From a virus: 47,689 nucleotides of DNA. The notes beneath the pieces were generated by a model. That model made no database searches. It worked only from the letters and a program-made list of their open reading frames with translations, and was not told the DNA's origin. A program made the position numbers and the translations under genes. The stretch is taken from positions 1 through 47,689 of IMG/VR virus record IMGVR_UViG_3300035564_000186; one strand, written 5' to 3'. This document shows, piece by piece, positions 17,106-23,518 of this stretch; position 1 is the first letter of the stretch, and every line of letters begins with the position of its first letter.

Positions 17106-18017
17106 TTATAAGTTCTCTACCGCAGCAGCGTAATCTTCCCGCCCAAATTGGATGTAGCGTTTGGTGGTGCGGAAACTCTTGTGGCGCATCAAATCCTGGA
17201 GCATGTGTTCAGGGGTGCCATTTTCGTGCAGGCGACGCCCAAAGGTGTGACGCAGGCAATGGGCGTGGAAATCGGTCAAGCCCGCTTCGGCAGCAACCCG
17301 ATTGAGTTCACGTTCAACCTGTCGTACCGTGATACGTTTCGATCCCTTGCCGGTGAACAATGCGCCAGCATGCGGATAAACTTCCAGCCAGGCAGATATG
17401 GCTTGACGTGCCTCGGCACCAACCGGTTGTTCGGCTTCCTTTTCGCCTTTTCCTGCGCGAATGCGCACGTCGCCGCTACGTTCTTTCAGTAGTAGGTCAG
17501 AAACGTCCAACTTCACTACTTCACCAGGACGAAGACCACAGTACAGGATGAGCGCAGCAATGGCGCGATTGCGAATGAACTGCCTGCGCCAGGCATCGCT
17601 GCGTGCAGTGTTGACTTCGATATCGAACTGCCTGCGCAACTTGCGGAAGTCTTCAGGGGTGAGCCAGAACGGAGAGAGTTCCTGGATTTCCATAGGCTCA
17701 ACACCCTGCATGGGATTTCCAACCACATAGTTGTTGGCCTGGCACCAGACGGTGAAAACCTTCAGACTAGCGCGCTTGCGGTTCCAGGTGGAGGCCTTGA
17801 CCTTTTTAGTCAAGAGATAAGCGCGATATTCGCGCAGGTCTGGAGCGCAAAGGAGACCAGGCTCGAAGGCGCGTTTGTTGACCTGCTCGAACCAGTGCGT
17901 ATATAAGTTGATGTCGCGCAGATAGGCTACGATGGTGAGCTCAACACGACCGGCATTGACCAAGTAATCCATGAATCCCTTCCGCCAATTGGTGATGTCT
18001 TGAATTGGGTTACTCAT
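17106..18017 (-). CDS. Tyrosine recombinase (phage integrase/XerC-like)
   Basis: A 303-aa site-specific recombinase distinct from the IntI at the left edge. The catalytic set is R163 (CGLRPGEV), K190 (RAGKGEKE), H253 and R256 (HAHCLRHTFG), H279 (LMRHKSF) and Y288 (TTKRYIQF). The N-terminal SAM-like DNA-binding domain spans residues about 10-100. It lacks the IntI-specific insert. It probably integrates the phage into the host chromosome or resolves multimers. The adjacent non-coding stretch at 16653-17105 is the natural place to look for attP. A strong AAAGGAG site precedes the ATG. Confidence 0.88.
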   Translation of the reverse strand: MSNPIQDITNWRKGFMDYLVNAGRVELTIVAYLRDINLYTHWFEQVNKRAFEPGLLCAPDLREYRAYLLTKKVKASTWNRKRASLKVFTVWCQANNYVVGNPMQGVEPMEIQELSPFWLTPEDFRKLRRQFDIEVNTARSDAWRRQFIRNRAIAALILYCGLRPGEVVKLDVSDLLLKERSGDVRIRAGKGEKEAEQPVGAEARQAISAWLEVYPHAGALFTGKGSKRITVRQVERELNRVAAEAGLTDFHAHCLRHTFGRRLHENGTPEHMLQDLMRHKSFRTTKRYIQFGREDYAAAVENL

Positions 18018-18029
18018 GGCTTTACTCCT

Positions 18030-18911
18030 TTAATAGTTCTGCGCCAGGCTGTTCAGTTCGTCCTTGTAAGCTGTTTCCTTACGGACAATCTCATCCCACA
18101 ACTCGAAATCGATGAGCTCTTCGATCTGGCTGCGGACCAACCCGGCCAGTTCGGCAGGCTCGACCGCATCCAGTTCCCAGGATGACTCGCCAAATTTGGC
18201 AGCGTAGGCTTCGAAGCGGCTATCACTTTCCTTGGCCGGGTTCTCGGGCGGTTTCCACATCTCCACCTGGTCATAATTCAGCGCCAGGCGATGGACTTCA
18301 AAACTGATCCGTTCTTTGGTAAACAGTTCAAACCGCTCGCGGATGTCTCTGGTCATATCAATACCGGATGGGTCATGATCTCCCAGGTAAATGATGTGAA
18401 TGTCGCATCCATTCCGACAGGCTCTCAAAATGCGCTTCGAAGCCTCGTACATGGCTGATGACGAGCTGTAGCCCTTATTTGCGGTAAAACGCACATCCAG
18501 CTGGGAACAAACTGGCACCAATATCCCGCTCAATGCATCCTTCTCGACGAATACTTCCACGTAATTGGTCTGACCCACCCATCTGTCCATCCTAAAGCTA
18601 TAAGCCGCGCTGCGCAGGATGCCAGCAGGTATTTCCCAGTGCGAATTCTGCTGCACTTCACGACCGCGATCCTCGATCATTTCCCAATCCAACAAACCTG
18701 CCAAACGCGCGTTAGAGACCAAGTCGCCGGTGCGTTTGTATGATTTGACTGAGTTTTCGATGTAATCGCGCGCAACGAGCTGGTAGTAAAGCTGGCGCAA
18801 GCTCAATCGGTATCCCTGGTTTCGGTATTCTTCCAGGATGTCGTTGCAAGTAACAATCAGCGCCAGGCTAGCTTTATTAAATGCATGATCTACAAACTTT
18901 TCTCTTGCCAT
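18030..18911 (-). CDS. TOPRIM-domain protein related to topoisomerase VI subunit A / Spo11
   Basis: A 293-aa protein. The N-terminal LSLRQLYYQLVARDYI is a winged-helix Tyr-containing motif of TopoVI-A/Spo11-like phage proteins. The TOPRIM catalytic residues follow: the Glu in VEVFVEKDALSGIL and the acidic DxD in IIYLGDHDPSGIDM. No subunit B (GHKL ATPase) is encoded in the window, so it is either a stand-alone nuclease-like enzyme or uses a host partner. It lies between the recombinase and small early genes and is preceded by GGAGGACGGT. Confidence 0.8.
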   Translation of the reverse strand: MAREKFVDHAFNKASLALIVTCNDILEEYRNQGYRLSLRQLYYQLVARDYIENSVKSYKRTGDLVSNARLAGLLDWEMIEDRGREVQQNSHWEIPAGILRSAAYSFRMDRWVGQTNYVEVFVEKDALSGILVPVCSQLDVRFTANKGYSSSSAMYEASKRILRACRNGCDIHIIYLGDHDPSGIDMTRDIRERFELFTKERISFEVHRLALNYDQVEMWKPPENPAKESDSRFEAYAAKFGESSWELDAVEPAELAGLVRSQIEELIDFELWDEIVRKETAYKDELNSLAQNY

Positions 18912-18920
18912 ACCGTCCTC

Positions 18921-19013
18921 CTACCTTGTCACAACTGCCAGGACAATTCCCAGCCATGTGGCTATGGATACCAGCATCGACAAACGCGCCAGACGCAGGC
19001 AACGAGCTCTCAT
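18921..19013 (-). CDS. Tiny membrane peptide
   Basis: A 30-aa peptide beginning MRARCLRLARLSM, with a basic start and one hydrophobic helix (LVSIATWLGIVLAVV). Its ATG overlaps the stop of the upstream 43-aa gene (ATGA at 19013-19010), and its stop lies just before the Shine-Dalgarno of the TOPRIM gene. That tight packing is the main reason to accept it. The function is unknown. Confidence 0.5.
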   Translation of the reverse strand: MRARCLRLARLSMLVSIATWLGIVLAVVTR

Positions 19014-19141
19014 TTACGGACTTTCACGTGAAAGCGTTCATCGCCACCGGCTTTTGACCAATCTCCAAAGGTGACCAAATCCAGCAGGTTATCGAACAGG
19101 CTCAAGAGCCATTCGGCGAAACGATCTTGTAGGTCGATCAT
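19010..19141 (-). CDS. Small early protein
   Basis: A 43-aa protein (MIDLQDRFAEWLLSLFDNLL...) with an amphipathic N-terminal helix and a polar tail. A very strong AGGAGGAG precedes the ATG. Start and stop both overlap neighbours (ATGA at 19141-19138 and at 19013-19010). A perfect palindrome CTTTCACGTGAAAG (19021-19034) lies inside its 3' end. No family is recognised. Confidence 0.6.
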   Translation of the reverse strand: MIDLQDRFAEWLLSLFDNLLDLVTFGDWSKAGGDERFHVKVRK

Positions 19142-19386
19142 GCACTCCTCCTGTGGGATGGGACCGGGCAATCTTTGTTGTCACCTGCTTTTTCGAAGCA
19201 GAGACAACGCCCGGTTTGTTCTTTAGCCGCAGACCGACAGGCGTTATGGCTGTCCAATATCAGCGATCCATTGACGTGGATCAGGGTTCCAACCCCGCTT
19301 TTCAGACACCAGCCACAAACCTGGGTTTGTGGCTCCCTGGCCGCGGTCGCGAATAGACTGGCTGCACCACTTTGATAGTTTTGCAT
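19138..19386 (-). CDS. Small Cys-rich protein
   Basis: An 82-aa protein with a CGWC motif (VCGWCLKSG), a conserved-looking IHVNGSLILDSHNACRSA stretch and a later CLCFEK. The Cys/His pattern suggests a zinc ribbon or a thiol motif. Its stop overlaps the start of the 43-aa gene. Early-operon position suggests a regulatory or host-takeover role, without direct evidence. Confidence 0.55.
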   Translation of the reverse strand: MQNYQSGAASLFATAAREPQTQVCGWCLKSGVGTLIHVNGSLILDSHNACRSAAKEQTGRCLCFEKAGDNKDCPVPSHRRSA

Positions 19387-19905
19387 TTATTCACCCTCTA
19401 CCTTGACTGCTTCTTGTAATTTATGGCTGGCGTCTTTGACTGCCAGCGCCATAACGCCGAGTTTGCGATCATCGAGCTTGCCTTCGAGCAATTGTTTCAT
19501 GCCGCGCTCGACCTGCGCCAGGATCACGATGGCCTCGGTAACGAGACTGGCAGCGGCATAGGGCAGGCATTTGCGGCGCGGGCGTTTGTTGATTTTGGCC
19601 TGTTCTTCGCGGCGCTGGCTCGAGCGGCGGATATCCCCGTAGATCATGGCAGCGCCATCGATCACAAAAGCCAGAAAAACAATCAGGGCAGCTTTCCATG
19701 AAAAAACGGCGACAATGACCAGGGTAAATGTGTCACCCAATCCCACCAATATGGCGGTATACCCGTCTTTTTTGTCCCCCAATTTGTCCATCCAACCGTT
19801 ATAGAGTAGGCTGAAACCGAACAAGATGACAACGGCGGCAACTGTCAGGGGCAGAAAAACGTGCGCATCTGCGACGAATGTATTGAGTATGTTTCCGAAT
19901 TCCAT
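19387..19905 (-). CDS. Membrane protein, early module
   Basis: About 172 aa. The N-terminal half has three hydrophobic helices (VFLPLTVAAVVILFGFSLLY, YTAILVGLGDTFTLVIVAVF, AALIVFLAFVIDGAAMIYG). The C-terminal half is charged and helical (RRSSQRREEQAKINKRPRRK, later ERGMKQLLEGKLDDRK). Small multi-helix proteins of this sort are frequent next to phage early genes, but no specific family is recognised. The start at 19905 follows AAAAGGAATG. Confidence 0.6.
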   Translation of the reverse strand: MEFGNILNTFVADAHVFLPLTVAAVVILFGFSLLYNGWMDKLGDKKDGYTAILVGLGDTFTLVIVAVFSWKAALIVFLAFVIDGAAMIYGDIRRSSQRREEQAKINKRPRRKCLPYAAASLVTEAIVILAQVERGMKQLLEGKLDDRKLGVMALAVKDASHKLQEAVKVEGE

Positions 19906-19924
19906 CTCTACATTCCTTTTTGTG

Positions 19925-20071
19925 CTATTCTGAAACCAAGACAGGCAGTTCAACCGCCACAGGCTCAACCACGACCTTCTCCTGCTGCGAAATGACGTAG
20001 CGCAGTATGGAATCGAGCAGGTATTGCACTGCTGCCGGGTTGGGTTGGCCGATGACCGTGATTCCTGGCAT
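19925..20071 (-). CDS. Small early protein (48 aa)
   Basis: An ORF beginning MPGITVIGQPNPAAVQYLLD and ending in an acidic/valine-rich tail. It fills the gap between the HTH-like gene (stop at 20076) and the membrane-protein gene exactly, with 4 bp on the 5' side. The ATG lacks a strong Shine-Dalgarno, so coupling to the upstream stop is likely. The function is unknown. Confidence 0.45.
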   Translation of the reverse strand: MPGITVIGQPNPAAVQYLLDSILRYVISQQEKVVVEPVAVELPVLVSE

Positions 20072-20075
20072 GGGA

Positions 20076-20363
20076 TCAGGCCGCCACACTCAAGACCAGA
20101 CGCCCATCCGCATCCTTCAGAAAAACGTGCGGAAGTTTGACAATCAGGCAGGCTTCGGCAAAATCACGCCGCCAGTCCTGGTAGGAAACCAGGCAGGTAA
20201 GCAGGAAATCGGTCTCCGGCTCGGTCTTGCCACGCCGCCAGTTGTTGACGGATGTGTTGGAAATACGCACATTGGCCAATTTCTCGGTGAGCGCTTCGGC
20301 GAAGGCGCGCTCCGAAAGTTCGGTCTTGATGAGATAGGTAAAAACGATGTCCGCTGGTTTCAT
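20076..20363 (-). CDS. HTH-domain protein (XRE/Cro-like)
   Basis: A 95-aa protein. Residues about 12-45 (LSERAFAEALTEKL, then ISNTSVNNWRRGKTEP) have the helix-turn-helix spacing of XRE-type regulators, including the N-N-W-R-R-G-K recognition-helix end. The C-terminal half is a short helical extension. The start at 20363 follows GAGGCAAG. It lies three genes into the leftward early operon, a typical place for a second (Cro/CII-like) regulator. It probably binds operators in the switch region or at the 16.8-kb repeats. Confidence 0.6.
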   Translation of the reverse strand: MKPADIVFTYLIKTELSERAFAEALTEKLANVRISNTSVNNWRRGKTEPETDFLLTCLVSYQDWRRDFAEACLIVKLPHVFLKDADGRLVLSVAA

Positions 20364-20397
20364 CTTGCCTCGCTGGTTTTCTTTTTGCAAAGATTAT

Positions 20398-20796
20398 TTA
20401 CCTGACGGCTTTCTTGAGTATTTCCAACTGGGCCAGGTTCCAGTTGACGACGGTTCCATCGCCATGGCGTTTCATGCCCAGGCCAAAGCCGCGCAGCACG
20501 CGGGCGATCAGGATTTCGTTCATTTCAGGATTGTTCCCCTGGAAATGCTGATTTTCGTAGCGGATGTCGACGTTATAGACGGCAGTAATCTCTTTAACGT
20601 GCGCCTGATAATATGGAGCGCCATCGATGCCATAACGCAGGTTTCTCTCTTCGGTTATCTCGTCCAACACACTCAGTACCTTGAGCGGACTGGATTTGGT
20701 AAGCGGCAGCACTTGCGGGGCCGCCTCCTGCACCTGTTCCAGCACATCGGCTGGCACCAGGTAACGATAGACAAAGTTCTGTGATTTGACGTTCAT
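20398..20796 (-). CDS. Hypothetical early protein
   Basis: A 132-aa soluble protein. It has polar and aromatic stretches (FVYRYLVPADVLEQVQEAAP; IRYENQHFQGNNPEMNEIL) and a C-terminal basic end (LGMKRHGDG, QLEILKKAVR). The pattern could be a small DNA-associated protein. The ATG follows AAAGGAAAAAT. No known family is evident. Confidence 0.6.
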   Translation of the reverse strand: MNVKSQNFVYRYLVPADVLEQVQEAAPQVLPLTKSSPLKVLSVLDEITEERNLRYGIDGAPYYQAHVKEITAVYNVDIRYENQHFQGNNPEMNEILIARVLRGFGLGMKRHGDGTVVNWNLAQLEILKKAVR

Positions 20797-20850
20797 ATTT
20801 TTCCTTTCGATGACGCCCCAGGCGGGGCCGCGAATAAGGTAAAAAAAGAA

Positions 20851-20919
20851 CTACCAGAATCTAAAAAAAATGGCGGCCAACAGGGTGAGCGATAAGATGA
20901 TCAATGCTGTGATTAACAT
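20851..20919 (-). CDS. Possible 22-aa membrane peptide
   Basis: An ORF beginning MLITALIILSLTLLAA and ending FFRFW, a single hydrophobic helix with a basic aromatic end. It lies 30 bp downstream of the GGDEF gene in the same operon. The upstream AAGGG is a weak ribosome site. Accepted only tentatively, because nothing else explains this 150-bp gap (20797-20949). Confidence 0.3.
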   Translation of the reverse strand: MLITALIILSLTLLAAIFFRFW

Positions 20920-20949
20920 ATTTGCCCTTCTGCGCCAGTTGCTTTTGAC

Positions 20950-21555
20950 TTATGCGATCACACTAAGCAGGGTGCCTTTATTCCCGGTAGTTTCGCGTCG
21001 CCCGGTAATCTTTGCACCGCGCACTTTGATCACTTCGGTTTCGTCGACAGCCCTTTGCGCAGCTTGAAGTGGGTTCCGGGTATATTCGACAATGGCTGCC
21101 GAAAGATGAAGGCCATCGATGATTCCACCAGTCCATTTGATTAATTGGGTTATTTCAAATTCAGGGATTTCGGCGCTTAGTTCTTTGGCTTTTCCGGTCA
21201 GACGCCCCACCAGATTATTGGCATCTCCAAGTTTTCCATATGGAATGAACACGATGAATTCATCTCCGCCCCAGGTTGCAACGATGTCTCGCCGCGTGCT
21301 GCAAACACCCAACAAACGGCTCAGCATCCGGTTGGCCTGGCTGTACCCCAGAACCGCATTCAAAGTGTGCATACCCCGAATGTCGAACGCAACCAGTGCA
21401 CCCGGAACTCTCAGCAGGCCATACCAGGCCAGGCGCATTCGACCAGCTTTTTGTGAAAAGACCCCGGGATGCAAATGGCTGCGCTGTAAGGCTGAAATAT
21501 AAAGGGACTGTAAAACAATGATCAGGATTGTGATCGAGATAAAGAATGTGTTCAT
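20950..21555 (-). CDS. Membrane-anchored minimal GGDEF (diguanylate cyclase-like) protein
   Basis: A 201-aa protein with an N-terminal hydrophobic helix (FFISITILIIVLQSLYIS), a short linker, and a GGDEF domain from about residue 52. The active-site loop WGGDEF (95-100) is intact. D58 in LVAFDIRG fits the metal site, and N66 with the following GYSQANRML takes the place of the usual GH...GD helix, so substrate contacts are altered. The RxxD inhibitory site is absent. It could make c-di-GMP, or bind a nucleotide without catalysis. It is the first gene of the leftward early operon, about 75 bp downstream of a strong promoter, which suggests immediate expression after infection or induction. Confidence 0.78.
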   Translation of the reverse strand: MNTFFISITILIIVLQSLYISALQRSHLHPGVFSQKAGRMRLAWYGLLRVPGALVAFDIRGMHTLNAVLGYSQANRMLSRLLGVCSTRRDIVATWGGDEFIVFIPYGKLGDANNLVGRLTGKAKELSAEIPEFEITQLIKWTGGIIDGLHLSAAIVEYTRNPLQAAQRAVDETEVIKVRGAKITGRRETTGNKGTLLSVIA

Positions 21556-21635
21556 CTTTTTCCCTTTCCTGCGCCAAGAGAGTTAACACAAATCGAGATT
21601 GCAAATTTGCTTATTAATATTTAGCTGCTAAATCT

Positions 21636-21663
21636 ATTTTACACATTTTAGTCAATTTGTCAA
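21636..21663 (-). promoter_or_regulatory. Leftward early promoter
   Basis: On the minus strand TTGACA (21663-21658) is followed after 16 bp by TAAAAT (21641-21636). Predicted transcription starts near 21629 and reads into the GGDEF gene and the early operon. Its -35 overlaps the first of two TTGTCAA repeats (21657-21663 and 21670-21676), so one repressor could control both directions. Confidence 0.65.
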
Positions 21664-21669
21664 GGAGCA

Positions 21670-21698
21670 TTGTCAATGATATGTAAACTCCATATACT
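21670..21698 (+). promoter_or_regulatory. Rightward repressor promoter (leaderless transcript)
   Basis: TTGTCA (21670-21675), a 17-bp spacer, then TATACT (21693-21698). The predicted start site is at about 21705, directly at the ATG (21706), so the mRNA would be leaderless, as for the lambda cI transcript from PRM. It is divergent from, and adjacent to, the leftward early promoter. Confidence 0.6.
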
Positions 21699-21705
21699 AA
21701 AAGGC

Positions 21706-21924
21706 ATGGAACCATCTGATAAACTTCCCCCAGAACTTGAACTACTTTATGAAACATTTCAAAAATGGCAAATGAAACAAGGCAGACTTGCCACACTAAA
21801 GGAATTTTCTGCTGTTTCAGGAGTTAATGAATCTTATTTAAATCAAGTCATCAACCGTCATAGACCATTGAGCAATGACTTTACACAAACTTCCATCTCC
21901 AAAAGCAGGGGCATTATATCATAA
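21706..21924 (+). CDS. XRE-type repressor-like regulator
   Basis: The only convincing plus-strand gene, 72 aa. An HTH is visible in LATLKEFSAVSGVNESYLNQ followed by VINRHRPLSND, the usual XRE order of helix, turn and recognition helix. It is short: no dimerisation or peptidase domain follows, and the gene ends after SKSRGIIS, so it may be truncated or belong to a mini-repressor class. The ATG at 21706 is favoured over an upstream ATG at 21670 because a good promoter places the 5' end of the mRNA there. It is divergent from the early operon and convergent with the tail genes, the classic place for a lysogeny repressor. Confidence 0.65.
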   Translation: MEPSDKLPPELELLYETFQKWQMKQGRLATLKEFSAVSGVNESYLNQVINRHRPLSNDFTQTSISKSRGIIS

Positions 21925-21928
21925 CAAG

Positions 21929-22657
21929 TTAGCCTACCAACCGAAACATTAGTGAACGGTAAATTTCTACGTCTGTATAGTTTGATGCGCCTGCACCAAC
22001 TGGCGAGCCAATACCATAACTGGCTCGGGCGGATTGACAAATATATTGCAACTCGAATGTTTTCTCGGCTGCAATTGTAAATTTGCCCAGGATGCGCGGC
22101 GTGACGACAGCGCCATCGTTTGATCTACTCAGTAATGTTGTCTCACTATCTGTGATATTTCGCAGGCGTATTGCGGTTGCGTCTGTGCCATAGAATGTGC
22201 TATCGATATCAACTTCATATGTTCCGGGTGCCAGTGCAAATTGATTTGCCGCCAAAGTGCAATGACCGCCAGTATCCGATACCTTGGTATTGACCGGCAA
22301 TATCGTCCAAGTGTTGGCGTCTGCCGCACCTCCCACAGTGCCGTTGGGAAGTTGATGCTGTAATAAAATATAGTCCGGTGCCCCGCCTTCGCCTGGATTC
22401 ACCCACTCAACATCAAAATCATCCGCTGATGCTTTGGACAGCACCTGACCTTCCCCTCCGCCTGCTGGAACAACCATAACCGGCAACCAGGTTGGAGTTG
22501 TGGCTGTTAGCATCCAGAGCGAATTATCATCCAATTGGCGCGAGAGCTTTCCAACGTCATCAGACGAAAAACTGGTTGCGGCTTCGCGCGCGGCTGCATC
22601 AGCATAAGTCCAACGATAGGGTACATGTGCATCGATCAAATCTTCGTGCTTTGCCAT
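21929..22657 (-). CDS. Tail-tip or receptor-binding protein
   Basis: A 242-aa protein. A short N-terminal virion-attachment part (about 60 aa) leads to a glycine-rich hinge (PAGGGEGQVLSK, PGEGGAPDYI) and a beta-rich C-terminal domain of about 150 aa (TLAANQFALAPGTYEVDI; FTIAAEKTFELQYICQSA). That domain has the jelly-roll look of C1q/TNF-like phage fibre heads. It is the last gene of the late operon and starts in a TAATG overlap with the preceding tail gene. Receptor binding is inferred from fold-like pattern and position. Confidence 0.65.
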   Translation of the reverse strand: MAKHEDLIDAHVPYRWTYADAAAREAATSFSSDDVGKLSRQLDDNSLWMLTATTPTWLPVMVVPAGGGEGQVLSKASADDFDVEWVNPGEGGAPDYILLQHQLPNGTVGGAADANTWTILPVNTKVSDTGGHCTLAANQFALAPGTYEVDIDSTFYGTDATAIRLRNITDSETTLLSRSNDGAVVTPRILGKFTIAAEKTFELQYICQSARASYGIGSPVGAGASNYTDVEIYRSLMFRLVG

Positions 22658-23517
22658 TAGTTTTCTACCTCCGTCATCACAATATCTCCATTCGAAAATA
22701 CAATTTCGGTACTATCCGAATCTCCGTTTGTTACCGGCTCCCAGCGAGATGTGAGATTGGATGCTGACAATGAAAAATCGGCAAAGCGCAAATCGACTAT
22801 ATCAGTGTTGAAATCCCGATCTTCCTGGATGACGGTTTGTCCATAATAAAGCCTGACTGCCGCCAGACGCCTTGCCGTATTGACTGGCGCAGCGGGGATA
22901 TTTGCCAACATCAAATCGACTGTGGTCATATCCAACAAAACAAAATCATCCCCGTCTGTATAAACTATCGCACCGCTTGTGTCTATCGTAACCAGAACAA
23001 AGGCTGCTTTTCCAGCTTCCGATGGAATATAAGCTGATAAATCTTTAGTTGTAAAAGGAACAAAAACAAAGCTCCCAGCATTAGTACGAGAAAACCCAAA
23101 ATAAATTTGAATTGTCATACCCAAATATGGGCCGACGCGCAACGACATGATTTGACGTTCTTCCACCCAAAGTGGGTCTTGTCCGCCTCCCTTTGCCATC
23201 CAACGATAGCGTTTTGATGGAGCATATCCCCCGGATGAACCGCCATTCGCACCACCAGGATGGTCTGTGCGCGGCGACAAAACCTGGTAAACCCCCGGAG
23301 ATTTTTCACTATATCCAATAGTTACCAGCAGGTCATATTCTGCCGGAATGCTGTTATTAAATACTTTCTCTACAATGCCAGCAACGCGGGCATATACATA
23401 ATGTTCCATGCCTGGCACATACAAATTTCCCATACCATCCCCAAGTTTGGCAGGATAAGTAAGAAGCCTGAGTGGTATCCGTTTGGAAATCTTTCGCCTG
23501 GATGAGAAATCGTTCAT
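22657..23517 (-). CDS. Tail protein of unknown role
   Basis: About 286 aa. The N-terminus is basic (SSRRKISKRIPLRLL). The middle has a Gly/Ser-rich linker (GGANGGSSGGYAPSKR) before further beta-rich segments. It lies between the large tail-tip protein and the receptor-binding protein in a contiguous operon, so a baseplate, tail-tip or fibre-connector role is likely. The start at 23517 (MNDFSS) follows the upstream stop by one base. Confidence 0.6.
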   Translation of the reverse strand: MNDFSSRRKISKRIPLRLLTYPAKLGDGMGNLYVPGMEHYVYARVAGIVEKVFNNSIPAEYDLLVTIGYSEKSPGVYQVLSPRTDHPGGANGGSSGGYAPSKRYRWMAKGGGQDPLWVEERQIMSLRVGPYLGMTIQIYFGFSRTNAGSFVFVPFTTKDLSAYIPSEAGKAAFVLVTIDTSGAIVYTDGDDFVLLDMTTVDLMLANIPAAPVNTARRLAAVRLYYGQTVIQEDRDFNTDIVDLRFADFSLSASNLTSRWEPVTNGDSDSTEIVFSNGDIVMTEVEN

Positions 23518-23518
23518 A

